DNA of 64,000 nucleotides, taken from the NCBI RefSeq assembly GCF_040054535.1, contig NC_090787.1, forward strand, positions 17,725,001-17,789,000, in the 5' to 3' direction. Of this stretch, positions 1 through 17,118 are shown piece by piece. The position numbers were made by a program, and so were the translations under genes. Within the stretch, counting starts at the first letter, position 1. Every line of letters begins with the position of its first letter. Under the pieces are notes generated by a model. That model ran no database searches, was not told the origin of the DNA, and worked only from the letters and a program-made list of their open reading frames with translations. Source of the DNA: Antennarius striatus (taxonomy: Eukaryota > Chordata > Actinopteri > Lophiiformes > Antennariidae).

Positions 1-681
1 ACCCTCCAAAGCAAGCATTAGCGACAATGGCGGGGAAAAACTCCCTCAATGAGGAAGAAACTCCGGGCAGGACCCACTCTTGGGACACTCTTGGGCGGCC
101 ATCCGCCTCGACCGGTTGGGTGGAAAAGAAATCAAAGGAAGATAAGAACAGCATCAGACAGAGAGAGACAGAGAGAGAGTGACAGATAGGCCATAGGACA
201 GATAGAGACAGTATCAATATGGTAGATGACTGTATGGCGGCACGGAGGAAGAAAGGAAGCAGGACCCCAGCCGATGGATAGTTGAGGGGTGGTACTGGTG
301 GGCTTGGAGGAGAAGGTCCACAGCACATGGAGAGATGGGGGTGGTACTGGTGGGCTCGGAGGTGCAGGTCCACAGAGGAAGGTCCACGGCAGCTGGGCAG
401 ATGAGGGGTGGAACAGTAAGATGATACGAAGGAAGAGAGGCAGCAGGACCCCAGTCGATGGTTAGGTGAGGGGTGATACTGGTGGATAGGAGATGCAGGT
501 CCACAGCAGATGGTCCACAGCGGATGGGTGGATGAGGGGTGGAACAGTATGGTGGCGCGGAGGAAAAAGGAAGCCGGACCCCAGCCGATAATTAGGTTAG
601 GGGTGGTACTGGTGGGATGGGAAGAGCAGGTCCATAGCAGATGGGCAGATGAGGGGTGAACCTGAGAAAAACCTGTGAGGA
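1..681. repeat. Dispersed repeat with imperfect tandem units
   Basis: A G-rich block in which the string ggaccccag followed by a degenerate cgatg recurs at about 261, 445 and 575, each time followed by a gaggggtggtactggtggg-like segment and a caggtccacagc-like segment. The spacing (about 184 and 130) is irregular, so this is a degenerate minisatellite-like array, not a clean tandem. The first 120 bases, including a cgaccggttggg string, resemble dispersed sequence common in fish genomes; I cannot name the family. No coding signal is convincing. Confidence 0.5.
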
Positions 682-2857
682 CATAGAGCACAGAGACTCC
701 AGGGAAGAAGTTTAGTTAGTAGGGTGTGATTGGAGACTTGGAGGGTGAGATCGGAGAAGAGGAGGAGTAACAGAGATGGTTGGAGAGAAGGGGAAGGAGA
801 GAGGAACTCAGTGAGTCTGGATGTTGAGTCTCCAGCAGTGTAGGTCTATATGAAAATAAAAACCAATGATATGATCCAAGTATAATCACTGGCTGTACCT
901 CAACGTTACATTGTCTGATTTGCCGACACAAAGTCGTTGAGTCACCACGTTTATTTTTGACTACATTGTGTAGCGTTGTTTATAATAACAAAAAACTTGT
1001 TTTCATATGTTTGGTATGAAGTCTGATATTATTGTTTTATTGTGGAATTTACACGGGTTCCCGCTAGTATATTGTATTATTATATGTATGATTTTTACAA
1101 ATTGTTAAATGTTTTATAAAGAAGATAAACTTCATTAAACATTGTATGCTTTCTGTATGAATATTCCAAGGATTAAAAATAAACTGTGTTTTGCTGTTTT
1201 GCAGTTCTCCTTTGTTTGACTACATGACAAGCAGTCACAACCCTGGTGACCTTTCTGGTGGACTGACACGCCTCCAACGTGGGGAATGCAACATGCCAAC
1301 CATGTTGTTCATAGCTCCCTAAACTTTATGCGTTTTGAGGGATGGATTTATTTAGAAAGAGGGTGGTCATTTGGAATGAGTTAAATAAAAACATTGTGGC
1401 TATTCCTTCAAAAAGTTTTCAGAATCCAAAAAAACCAACAATTTTTAATTCAAATATGACCAAAACTGACTTTTTCCTTTTTTTAACATATAGATGAACT
1501 TATTTCAAAATTAACATATGTTTGTATAAATTGAACTAAAAAAAGACAAAGGAACATGGTGTAACCCTTTGTGTGTACTGGATAAATGGGTAACGGTGAG
1601 TTCTGAACACGTGACTTTGAATGTCTCCTGGGTGGTACTGTGAAGCTTCATTGCTCACATGTGTTTACCTCCAATTAAAGTTTGTGATCCATGCAATAAT
1701 CCTTCCCCCTCAGATTTATTTTCACATAATCAATGTTGCCGTGGTTATTGAGACAGTACAGGCTCTGTGTGTTCAAGGGAAAGAGTTTCAGCAGTGTTTT
1801 CCATGTGTATGCTTTCTGTTTGTGTGCATGTGTCTGACACATGACTGCAGGGGAGTTATGTGTCATCCTCTATCCATCATTGCAGATGTTAGGCCAAGGA
1901 ACAGTCCAGTTTAAGTGTCTGAGGACCTGTGGTTGTCTGCTGTTTTAGTGATGTGGAAGGAAACGTGTTTCTCTACCTACTGGTTTGTTCCATTCAATAA
2001 ACACTCGTCACTTGATGAGTCGGCGTCCTGTCTGCAGGATCGTAGCTGGTGGTCCAGCTATAATCTGTTCCCACCACATCACCCTCCAGAGGGACAGTCA
2101 TCATGTGTACATACAGCACATGCTCATCTTCCTGTATACCCTAACCTTCTCATACAAATAGACATTTTATGAGAGACATACCAGCAGTAGGAATCAGACC
2201 CACTGCACCAATGGTTGACTTTCATCTTGTGGAATCGGCTGAAGTCTAAATTGAGCTTTGGGGAAGAGGTCTTCTGATCTGAAGTCAAAATAATCATCAG
2301 CAGACTGTAAATGGTATGTGTCATTGTGTCCTAACAAGGATCCCATTTTCATTGTGAATAAACAACAAAGGAGACCATTCAGTGCACACACATGTAAAAA
2401 CACAAAGGAGACATTCTACATTGAATTATAAATGATATACTGCAGTGTAAAAACAGTTTGGTATGTTGATTCAGTTAATTCAATTTCAGATTTAGATGAA
2501 CAAAAAACATGAACAACAACTTGAATTCCAGATTTGAGAAGAATACTAATACTTCAGTGAAATTCACAAGCCGCCCAGCAGTATGTGTTTGCATTGAAAT
2601 GATGAATCAATAATCATCATCCAATTCTCTATTCATCCATATACCATAGTCAGGACTATAGGCCACACCTGTCTATAAGCCGTAGGTGTGGAGGTGTTGG
2701 AACATGAGATATTAACACAGAAAGATTTTTAAAATTGTTATTTGCTGGTTTTTCCAAACAGTGCCTGTAACACTTCAGTAAAACAACGCTGTCGTCTCTT
2801 CCACCTGTTTGTCTCACTCTTGCGCTTCCTGCTAGCACAGCCCCTGGGGGCAATCCA
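682..2857. other. Intergenic, no gene recognised
   Basis: AT-rich sequence with only short unrelated open frames. Positions 1018-1069 are nearly identical to 3927-3978 (reported separately as a repeat). Nothing else could be supported. Confidence 0.5.
1018..1069 (+). repeat. Dispersed 52-bp repeat, copy 1
   Basis: Matches 3927-3978 with a handful of substitutions; both share gaagtctgatattattg at the start and end in ctagt. Similarity does not extend far on either side. It is probably a terminal piece of one transposon family, class unknown. Confidence 0.55.
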
Positions 2858-3660
2858 TCCATCTTCTTCTTCCGCTTATCCGTAGTCGAGTTGAGGGGGC
2901 AGCAGCTTCAACAGGGAGCCCCAAACTTCCCTTTCCCCGGCCACATCCACCAGCTCTGACTGGGGGATCCCAAGGCGTTCCAAGGCCAGTGTTCAGATAT
3001 AATCCCTCCATCTGGTCCTGGGTCTGCCCAGAGCTCTCCTCCCAGCTGGATGTGCCTGGAACACTTCCCTAGGGCGGCGCCCCGAAGGCATCCACACCAG
3101 ATGCCCAACATCAGCTGACTCGTTTCCACGCGAAAGAGCAGCGGCTCTACTCTGAGCCCCTCGCGAACATTAGTGTTTCTCACCTTATCTCTAAGGGAGA
3201 CACCAGCTATCCGCCTGAGAAAGCCCATTTCTGCCACTTGCATCTACGATCTCGTTCTTTCGGTCATGACCCATTGCTCATGACAATAGGAGAGGGTAGG
3301 AATGAAGATTGAACGGTAGATGGAGAGCTTTGCCTCTCGGCTTAGCTCCCTCTGTGGCAACAGTTTGGTAAAGCGACTGCAATACTGCTCCTGCTGCCAG
3401 AATTCTCCAATCTCCAATCTCACGTTCCATTGTTCCCTCCCTCGCGAACAGGACCCCAAACTCCTTAAACTCCTTCCTTTGTGGAAGGACTTCATTCCGC
3501 ACTCGGAGAAGGCGGTCCACTGGCTTCCTGCTGAGGACCATGGCCTCAGATTTGGAGGTGCTGATCCTCATCCCCACCGCTTCACACTCGGCTGCAAACC
3601 GGATCAGTTCAGGCTGCTAGCCAAGTTAGCTCCGGTCTTCACATTTGTCCATGTCTCTTA
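2858..3660 (-). mobile_element. Broken non-LTR retrotransposon 3' end, Rex3/RTE-like
   Basis: Read on the minus strand, three overlapping frames carry the end of a LINE reverse transcriptase and its C-terminal tail: STSKSEAMVLSRK, AKLSIYRSIFIPTLSY, QWVMTERTRS and VAEMGFLRRIAGVSLRDK, all of a type very common in fish genomes. The frame changes near 3244 and again inside 3278-3495, so the copy is frameshifted and 5'-truncated. The 3' end is a short GATGGATG tail with almost no 3' UTR. Published descriptions of the fish Rex3 (RTE clade) element report GATG-repeat tails, which is why I favour Rex3; clade assignment is an inference. Confidence 0.7.
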
Positions 3661-4348
3661 GTTACGTAGCCGTTTTGGCTTCGTCAAACATAGCGGTTTA
3701 TATTCTTTGATTGTGACGGACCTCAAGTTGTCGTGTGGGGAACCCCGATGCTTTATTCAACAGGACCGAACTCACAAAGCCGGTGTCTACCCGAATGGCT
3801 GGACCGTAACACCGAAGCGGCCTTCGTCTCCGCGTTCGTCCGTCCCACACACACGGAGCCGTTACGACTTCGTTGGACACAGTGGTCTGTTTTCTTGTGA
3901 CGGCGAAGAAAAAAAAGAAAACAAACGAAGTCTGATATTATTGTTTTATCGTGGAATTTCCACGGGGTCCCACTAGTGATATTATATGTTTTTATTCTGA
4001 TTTATTGTACAATAACATAATATTATGTGGTTTTTTTACCCTAGTAATGACATTAAAATGACCTCAAATTGCTATTATAGATTGAAATTGAATAAATGAT
4101 GACTTACGAACAATTCAGCTTATAAACAATGTCTCAAAAACAGTTGTGTTCATAGGTTGACTACGACCTGTATATCTTTAAATTAAACACCAAGGTCTTA
4201 TTTTGCTGTGAAATTAATATTTTTCCCTGAGCAGCTAGAAAACTAGATATGATTTGTGGAGGCAATAGTTTGTAATATACTAATGTAATAAATTGATATG
4301 ATGAGTTTTTGAAGTCAGGAGTTTCACAAGCTGCATCCAGAACATGAG
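3661..4348. other. Intergenic with repeat copy 2
   Basis: No gene recognised. Contains the second copy (3927-3978) of the 52-bp repeat also at 1018-1069. The remainder is AT-rich with no supported feature. Confidence 0.5.
3927..3978 (+). repeat. Dispersed 52-bp repeat, copy 2
   Basis: Counterpart of 1018-1069, in the same orientation and 2,909 bp away. The flanks of the two copies differ, so this looks like two independent insertions, not a local duplication. Confidence 0.55.
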
Positions 4349-5210
4349 TTAATTATGAAGTTTTAAAAAAAAGTCATAAACAGTAGTTGTTCTACTCCTT
4401 GAGTGTTTTAAGTGTAGCTCCTGGTTCAAGGCCCAGATATCTTGTTGTGCCTGACACAGTGTGACCTGTTGGGCTAACAGTGTCTGGCTGATCAGGATCC
4501 AGTCAGTGGAAGCCTCGACACATTCCTCATCCATCTGTTGTGTATTTTCTTTTTCATTCTGCATGAACACCCCATATAAACTTTTCTGGGCCAAAAATCA
4601 TCCGTCGTTCAAACGATTTTAAAAACAAAAAGTTCTATCTCCCTGGCACGCAGTCAACTTTAACTTTTAACTCGATTTACCAGGTTACAGCTATGAATAA
4701 AATATTTTGGGGAGGAAAAAAAAAATTATCTGTGTTGGTACCTGTTTTTAATGGGAGAACAGAGAAAAAAGTAAATAAACACCGATATCTATATTTCACT
4801 GAGTTTGAGCGGTCAGCCTTTGGGAGGTCTGTCGGGCTCACTCAGTTCCCTTGTACTGTATATAGAACATGTTTGCATGTATATCTGTGTGTGTGGTCTG
4901 TTTGCTGATGTATTAACCAGAAACTAGTCTATAGATAGTGCGGTTTACAATGAAGGTTTTATTCTAAGGTCTCCCACCTTGCAACTAGCAGTCCAAGAAT
5001 AGAGTTACACTGTACTAATGATTGACAGGGAACAATAAAAGAGGCCTCTAAGACTCTGAATCCAGTGTTCCTCTGTGCTACACTAAACACATTTTGTGTG
5101 GTGAAGACAGAACAATCATTAGAATTCTGTAAAGTTACCGCTGTCTGGTTCCACTGTTGATTCTTTCCGAGAAGCACATTCAGATCGAAGAGACTGGGTT
5201 TAGTTCTCAT
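4349..5210 (-). CDS. Possible small two-exon coiled-coil protein, unrecognised
   Basis: Tentative gene on the minus strand: exon 1 at 5139-5210 (24 codons, starting MRTKPSLFDLNVLLGKNQ) ends at GCG|GTAACT. Exon 2 at 4349-4585 follows a GGCCCAG acceptor and runs to a TAA stop. Both junctions are phase 0, so the two frames join directly to give about 102 aa. The middle of exon 2 (ILISQTLLAQQVTLCQAQQD and the following WALNQELHL) has an amphipathic, glutamine-rich pattern typical of a coiled coil. I do not recognise the family and assign no function. Against it: the acceptor has a short pyrimidine tract, the protein is small, and there is no visible promoter. It could be chance or one piece of a longer gene. 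Confidence 0.35.
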
Positions 5211-5677
5211 GGTGATATCGCTCTATAGCAGGGAAAAGACTATCTACATTACCTGTAACAGTTCAGATTGATTTGGATGTCCTGAAACTTCTCAGGTACA
5301 ACATATTTGTTTTTCATTATTACATTGGTGGAAACCTCCAGGGCTGCAAAAAAAAAGGCAATCACCAAATGCAAAATAAATACATTTTTTGAAGGCTATT
5401 GAATCTCCAGAACCAAAACAATCTGCACAGGCCTCAAACTAAAAGTCTCAGTGTTACAACGGAATTAAACCCTCTCACAGACTGGTTTAAACACAGTGGG
5501 GAGGTTGTTTTACCAATTTTTATAATGAGCAGACCCCAGTGAAACTGTCCTCTCAGTATTAAAGTGTATGCGTGTAAGACATCTACATGAGGGTTTTCTT
5601 TTAATATATTTACTTTTATATTGATACATGAAAGTGTTACATGTAATTTACAATCTAAATTCAGTATCCGCTGAGAA

Positions 5678-5711
<34 letters not shown>

Positions 5712-8088
5712 TTCAATGGAACGTTCTCCCATCTTCAAGAACTTTGTGACACTTCATGCTGTGTAAAGTTTTCGTCCTTGAAATGTAAATGGCTGTGTAT
5801 TATTTTCAGTTTTGCATTTTATGTAAACCATGTCAAGGTTATTGTGAAAGTACACTTATTAATGTATATGTACTGCAAATTATTTACGATATGACTCATT
5901 TGGGGATATGAACTGTATGCAGTATCAACTGTATGCCCTTGCCAACACTTAACTTTTATTTCAGTTTATTTCAGGCACAAACCACACATTGACCAGTCCT
6001 TTTATGTTTTGTGTGCGACTAACAGAAACATGACAGGTTATATGATGAATGAAATATAGTGGAGTGTGAATTCATTGGTGTAGTTTGCTTGTATTTTAAG
6101 CATATGTATTTTATTTCAGGTTATTTTGTTATTTAAAGTCTTGAAGGTTTTTCCAATTTAATTAAAATTATTTATTTAAGAACATAGTAGAAATTAAGCA
6201 GCTTTTCTGTAAGTGTACCATTTTTAGCCAGCTGGTTGATTGATTTCCAATTGGTCTCTTGGTGAGATGTTTAATACTGAACAATATTTATGGAACATTA
6301 TTTCTTGTGTCAAAACCAACGATACTTTTGTCTTTGTCCTTTGACTGTCCAATAAAAATCCTCTTTTCATTTCATCATGTTTATAATGTTTTTTATGAAG
6401 TGGCCTCACTGTAGTAAAAATAAAAATAATTCCTGGTGTAAATTTACGATCCTGTACATTTACAATGGGAAAACACTGAATCTGGAGGTGTCTTGTCCCC
6501 ATTTCGCTGTATCCCAGCTTGCTATGTGTTTGTTCCAGGTCAACATTGAGTCCTATGAGCATTCCACACATAGTAACACCTCGCTGCAGAATACCCTACC
6601 CACAATGCCCTTCACCAAGCACCTGGACAAATGGCTTACCATTTCACCTAATGGGGGGCATTGCTTTATTTTTGGAAGGAATGAATGTCTGAAAACACAT
6701 CACTGATGTGGAGGACCAGAGTGGGGACCAGAAATAAACCTAAAATACCTACTTAATGTCATGTTCATCTGTGACCATGTACTTTAACACGTTAAAACAT
6801 GCCATCACTCCTTGTCTCTTTCATGCCGACTAGTAAATCTGGAATAACTTGCATCTGCAGACTATCTGTGTTCCTCTGACATGTCTTACACTTTATCTCT
6901 CATATACGACACTGTAGTTGCCAGGTTGGTAATGTAGGTGTAAAGGAATGAGGCAGTAGTATCATAGTGTGATGAGTGAGGATGTGGGCTTCTGTACATA
7001 TTTGTGACTCTGGGCTGTTCTGGATTATCCCACAGCTGTGAATTTCTGCTCCCATAAAGATTTACTCCAACAAATACATCTAATGACAGGAGTCACATTA
7101 GGGAGTGTGTTGAATAAGTAGTTCAGTGTATTAATATTTTTTCTTCAATATCTTGATTAAAGTCTGCGCATTTAATGCTTTTAACATCACGTGGGATGGA
7201 GGGTGGAACAAAGTGTCACCTGATGTTATTGAACTGTTCACTATATTCGTTGATGGCAGAGCTGGGCATATAAGGCTTAATAGTATTGTTTGAGTCCCAA
7301 AGTTATAATTAACAGGTCTGTATCAACAAAGTCTGGATGCCCAGTTTAGAAACCAGATGCAATCTCATCGAAAGTGAAAAAGACCTTTTATCTACAATCT
7401 ACTAGTAGATTACTTAACATGATGGATCTATTTTTATTGATTGTAGCAGTTGTATTTGTCAAGCACAATGTCTTGATTAATAACGGTCCATCGATCCTCA
7501 CCTGCACCTAAATGATCTCTCTGCTGGTGCCAATATAAAACCATGCAGCCTCACTGTGTCACACAATGAGATGCTGCTTGTAGTCAGTGAGGCTTACACC
7601 AAACAGATGTTGTGTGCAAATCACTCTATTCATCTTCAGACGCTGGCAAGATGCTAAATTTTTACTTTGGAGGAAACATCTGCTTCTTGCTAGCTGTACC
7701 GCTTATGCCTCTTGTAATATTAGAGTCACCAACACTGCATGTGTTTGGTTGTGAGAGGAAACTGAACTGAACCCATGAGACATAGAGGGGATATGCAAAC
7801 TCCACACACAGAAGTCCCTCAGAGATTGAAACCAGGAAACTCTTGCTGTGAGGTGACGGTGCCATCCACTGCCACACATCAGTTATTTCATGTGAACCTT
7901 TTTCAAAAAAACAAAAACTGATTTTTCATTCACAAATTTTGAACTACTTCTATAAAATCGTCTGCTATCTGTTAGCCGTTTACGCCTACACTCCTTTCAA
8001 AAGCATATTACTCTAATGTCTAATGATTTTAAATCAATCTCTGCTTGTGATTAACAGTAAAATATTAAATTTGTACAATATTTTTATG
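5211..8088. other. Intergenic, no gene recognised
   Basis: AT-rich DNA containing a short ATT trinucleotide run (about 5678-5709). Open frames are short, have no splice-site support and resemble no family I know. Confidence 0.5.
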
Positions 8089-8450
8089 GGGCGGCACGGT
8101 GGCGCAGTGGTTAGCGCTGCTGCCTCACAACACGGCGGACCCGGGTTCGAGTCCCGCTCTGTGCGGAGTTCGCATGCTCTCCCCGTGTCTGCGTGGGTTC
8201 TCTCCGGGTTCTCCGGCTTCCTCCCACCTCCAAAAGCATGCGCTTCAGGTTACTTGGCCGGTCCCAAATTGACCATAGGAGTGAGTGTGTGTGTGAATGT
8301 ATGTTTGTTTGTATGTGGCTCCGCGGTACACTGGCGTCGTGCCCGGAGTGTCCCCCGCCTCACGCCCTGAGACTGCCAGGATAGGCACTGGGTACCCTGC
8401 GACCTGCATTAGCGGATTAAGCGGGTTGGAAAATGAATGAATGAATGAAT
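8089..8450 (+). mobile_element. tRNA-derived SINE, full-length copy with target-site duplication
   Basis: Starts gggcggcacggtggcgcagt and contains RNA polymerase III promoter motifs: an A-box-like ggcgcagtggttag and a B-box-like gggttcgagtcc. It ends in a GAAT tetranucleotide tail. A perfect 12-bp duplication, AATATTTTTATG, lies immediately before the head (8077-8088) and at the tail end (8448-8459), showing retroposition. The same family occurs at 23444-23768 and 35711-36069, with older remnants elsewhere. The family name is not assigned. Confidence 0.85.
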
Positions 8451-8459
8451 ATTTTTATG

Positions 8460-12889
<4,430 letters not shown>

Positions 12890-13265
12890 ATGTCTTGTGA
12901 TGGTCAGTGTTCACGTTAGTATGTCCACCAAATGTCTTTGCAACTGTTGCTGATAGAAAGATGAAACAAAAAGCACAAAGGGGATGAAAATGAGATGATG
13001 ACCTTAACCTTGAGAAAGCTAGGTCAAGGTCAAATTTCAACTTTTGTAATCTCAGGAACCGGATAAGATAGAAACACAAGGGAGAAGGCCAGTGTGAGTA
13101 AGACCATAGATTAAAGCTAGTGCTTTGATCTCCCTGTGCACTAGCTTTGATCTATGGTCTTACTCACACTGGCCTTCTCCATGTGCACTAGTCTATGCAC
13201 TAGTCAGGGTACCCTAACCTACCTTGAAAGTAGGTCAGGGTAAGTTGTGGGATGTTGCAGTTAAA
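12890..13265. repeat. Dispersed repeat with TCAAGGTCA motif, copy 1
   Basis: Shares several long blocks with 30345-30700, including gatagaaagatgaaacaaaa, ggggatgaaaatgagatgat and ctaggtcaaggtcaaatttc. Both copies carry TCAAGGTCA, here at 13024-13032. In this copy a segment has been duplicated in inverted orientation, producing the 43-bp hairpin at 13081-13180. The repeat family is unnamed here. Confidence 0.7.
13081..13180. repeat. 43-bp inverted repeat, 14-nt loop
   Basis: Left arm 13081-13123 and right arm 13138-13180 are reverse complements with a single mismatch (ATTAAAG against ATCAAAG). The arms consist of the ggagaaggccagtgtgagta segment of the surrounding dispersed repeat. The copy at 30345-30700 has this segment only once. 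Confidence 0.85.
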
Positions 13266-13719
13266 ACCAGAAGTTCCATAGAACATACTGAAGTTTCATT
13301 TGTCATCACTTGAATGGTAAAAATATTTGCTCATACATTAAATATATAAGCGTGCAGTTACTGCTGGCACCTGGAGGACTTTTATGCATAATGTCTCATA
13401 AATATTTTTATTTAGTGTTTATGCTTCATTTACAGATTTTCCCCAGTGGGTTCTAGAACAGGTGATCCTGAACAACCAGCCCCACTGGTGTTTTACTGCT
13501 CACGGTAGCCCACAGATCACACACTAATGAGGTTAACATTCCTGTTTATCACGGTCATCCCCTGTGAGCTCTCAGCAGTGGCGTGTGAGCTTGTTTTGCC
13601 ACTATAAATTATGGAAAAAGTTTTTCTGGAGCTACAGTATATTTACCTTTAGTCAAGTCTCCATCCCATCATTTGCTCTTTCTGTCTTCTCCACCCACCC
13701 TAGTGGCTCCACCCTCCAG

Positions 13720-13851
13720 CAGATATAAGCTATGTCCACAAGGTGTGTGTCTGTTATGAGCACATATTTTAGGGTTCCCTCTGTGTGCAGCATTTCTGTT
13801 TGTTAGATTGACGACAGTGATTATTTTCTCCATCAACGGCCAATCACAAAG
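13720..13851 (+). promoter_or_regulatory. Candidate promoter and untranslated exon 1 of col8a1
   Basis: A TATA-like agatataagc at 13721-13730 is followed by about 100 nt ending at a strong donor, CACAAAG|GTAAGCAC, with the exon edge at 13851. No coding potential is evident. The position and orientation suit a first untranslated exon of col8a1, but the link is inferred. Transcript data would settle it. Confidence 0.35.
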
Positions 13852-15408
13852 GTAAGCACTGCCCTAAGTTATCAATCCTGTGTCGCATGCAAAGTGAATT
13901 TAATTCCATTTTAGTCTTTTTTATGTGAAAAGTGTTTTTTTTTTCATCATTACTTTTACATCCTCTATGAAACAGCGCATTCTGTGGATTCGGTTACTAG
14001 TATTTTCCGCACACTGTGCATCCAGTACCTCTTAAAATGAGTAAGACTTAAGTTTTATCAGTCAAAACAATATTTGTTTTACATTGTTTTAGAATGTTGT
14101 AGTTAATTCAAAGACCAAATCAAACCTAAGCTTTTAAATTTTAAACTGAAGCATCTTCAAAAGTAATCTGATTTTTAATGGCCTGATTGCCGATTCAATG
14201 TGGCCTTGAGGTGTGGATGTAGCATCGCTTCTGCAGATCGTCAACCGGGATTCGGCTGAACTTTGTTTAAGTTAAGCTGGTATTTTCCAGGCCTTTACAG
14301 GAACAACGTACAGTTATCCTGCTCTCCTCCTGCCTCCTTAATGCTGTGCATTGGTCTGTGAAGACAAGGGGTAAATTTGCAATGAACTGCAAATGTTTTG
14401 TGTGCATGTGTGTATATGTAGAAAGCTGAAGCCAAACTGTCACCTGTATGAGCAGCAGTTTGGTGAGAAGAGGCTGCAGAGCAAACACATGCAGATCCGT
14501 CCATGTGTTCTATCATGCTCGGTCACAGCGACTGTTAAATACTTCATGTGATGAGCATGAATTCTTAATGGTACGGTGATATCCAGAATTCCTCCTGCTG
14601 ATCAGGTATTCTACAGGTGGATACAAAGAATTCGACAAATAGTTGTCAAACTGAAGCTGAGCGATGAAAAATGTCAGTTTTCATCTGATGAAATGAGAGT
14701 TGTATTAATTAACACACATCATTATTAGACAATAAGGGTTTTCTGCTTTTATTATAGTAAACTTACTCAATTATCTGCCATGACCAAATGTTTCTGTGAC
14801 GACTGAAATTACCGGCAGGGAAAATAATTTTGCCCTACTTTGGCCATGTGGATTAGCTGAACCATGTTTCATATGGATTTTGAAAAATTATTCTCGAAAA
14901 TTAGATGAACTGTCTTGATTCTGGTGTCAATGTTGAAGTATTTCTTTCACATTTGATTATTAAAATGCAGCTAAATCTCATCTCATCTACTGTATGTGAA
15001 TAACCAGCAGCATTCAACTGTGACTTTTGTAAAGGGCATTATTGTTGCACGACTCTTTTTTTTCCTAAGCACTGATTTAAAGTTCTTTCCCATTCAATCC
15101 CATCATCTTTTCTTAATCAATCTTTGCGTTGCATCGTAGTATGAAATCGCTGCGTAGCCCTAGCAAAGGCTTTAGTGAGCAAAAAAGAAAATTGTGCACA
15201 AGAAGTAACTTTTCAAATGGTGCCTGTATTTGTGTTTTAGTGTGTATGCTGTGCACACAACATTCTGCCCAGCTGTACACGTTATGCACACTTTAGGAAC
15301 ATACCAGACAAAAGTTCCCAAGGACAACCAGGAATAATAGAAGAAGAAGAAGTAAACACTTTGGTCATTTAGCAGCACAGCTGTGGTTGTTGGTCTGAGT
15401 GTGTGAGC

Positions 15409-15418
15409 GTGTGTGTGT

Positions 15419-15490
<72 letters not shown>
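15409..15490. repeat. (GT)n microsatellite
   Basis: Nearly pure GT dinucleotide run with a few substitutions near its left end. Confidence 0.95.
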
Positions 15491-15492
<2 letters not shown>

Positions 15493-17072
15493 GTGCATGC
15501 ATCCGTGCGTGGTGAACGTAGTTGAATTTCTGTTTTGTGTTCAGGATTTTGTTTGAGTGAAGAGGTTTGCTGCGCAGCTGGAAGAGGTGTTAATTTTATG
15601 AGGTGAGATTTGTGATAAAAGCTGCATTTAGGGAGTTGCAGAGCTGCAAATGTTTTTTTTTTCTCTTTTTACTGAGAGACCACAATGTCAGGGCACTCAC
15701 CAACATGGAGTTCATGAGTGCTGCTGGCCTGAGATTAAATTGGTTGATGGTTTGCGGTGAGGTGAGGAAGGGCAGGGTGGTGCACCAGACATGTTCAGAG
15801 AGTTGTCAGCACTGTGTTTTGGTCAGGAGGCCTGTTTAGATGCAAGTCAGAGGCGTCATTTCACTCAGTGGGAGAATATAAATGCTCCTTCTGTATAGAA
15901 ACAAACAAAGGAAAAACAATAAATACATATGCATGTGTGCTCGTGTCAAAAACTGTAAGATTGATTATCAACCTTATTAATACAATTTGTCCTCTTTATC
16001 TCATCATTTGTGGGCTATAGCTCCTTTACCTGTCGTCTCTTTGGTTCAAAGAAGCACAAATTCTCGCCCTCTGATCTCCGCTGCCCTCTGGAAAGTCTCT
16101 GGGTGGCTTCAGGTCACTGAACCAGGGTGTTTCCAAAGGAAGAAAAGCACTGGTGAGGGCAAACAGAGGGAGATGAGGCAGGGATTGTGAAGAACAGGCA
16201 TGGCTGTGTTTGTCCAGAGGCACAGGAAGAGAGGGAAGCAGTGGGAGGAGAGGGTCTGCATCTGACAAGGGAGGGAGACCAGACAGATGTGTCTGGAGAC
16301 ATGGTGATAGCAGACACTCAGCTGTGTGTTTCCATCGTCCTTCGATACATGAGAGGAGACTTTCTGAAGGAATTTCACACACAAACTGTGTGAGTCTGTC
16401 TGTTCTGTCCAATCAGCTGAGCTCTGTCACTGTGCGTGCAGAATCAGAATCAGAATCAGAACAAGAATCAGAACCAGAATCGGAATCAGAATGCCTTATT
16501 GATCCCCACGGGAGAAATTGCTTGATTGTGTGGTATGTATAATATAACCTAAGAAACCAACAGATGTTTTTCATTTTGACTCTTGAAACAATAGCAAGGT
16601 TTGTGGTCAGTGTTTAATGTTAGTGCTGGTGTCACACAGAAACATTGTATGTGATAAATAAGCCATTTTCTGATATTGTAGTTGCTTTAATAATGTTTTC
16701 CACTGTAGTTAATTAAATGCTTAAAAGTCTTCCAGCAAAAGCCTTTTTTTAATTTGCTGTGATCCATTTTAAACCCAATCATCTGTGTTAATCACATTCT
16801 AGACCTCACTTGATTAAAAAGATCTACTGGGTTGTACATTGACTTGGAACAAGATTTATGAATTTTGGTGCATGGATTCTTTTGAGAAGATGAAAAAGGT
16901 AGAAATTATATAATTTTTAACCTTTTCATTATGTGGTTACTTGTCCCGACTCCTTTTTGAGCATAAAATCCCTAAATTGTGTTATGTATCCATATTTGTT
17001 TTATTTACTGCTATACTTATTTATGTGTTTTAATTTCTTTTGAATTACATATACAAAATAAACACCTTTCAT

Positions 17073-17073
<1 letters not shown>

Positions 17074-17106
<33 letters not shown>

Positions 17107-17118
17107 TTCATCATCATA
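17074..17118. repeat. (ATC)n microsatellite
   Basis: Trinucleotide run with one interruption (atcttcatc) near the right end. Confidence 0.9.

Noticed and set aside
8089-8170. tRNA gene
   Set aside because: A- and B-box motifs are present but the sequence continues as a SINE body with a GAAT tail and flanking target duplications; no complete cloverleaf is evident.
16026-16412. 128-codon minus-strand frame and its plus-strand partners
   Set aside because: Low-complexity Ser/Leu/Pro composition, no splice support, no recognisable family.
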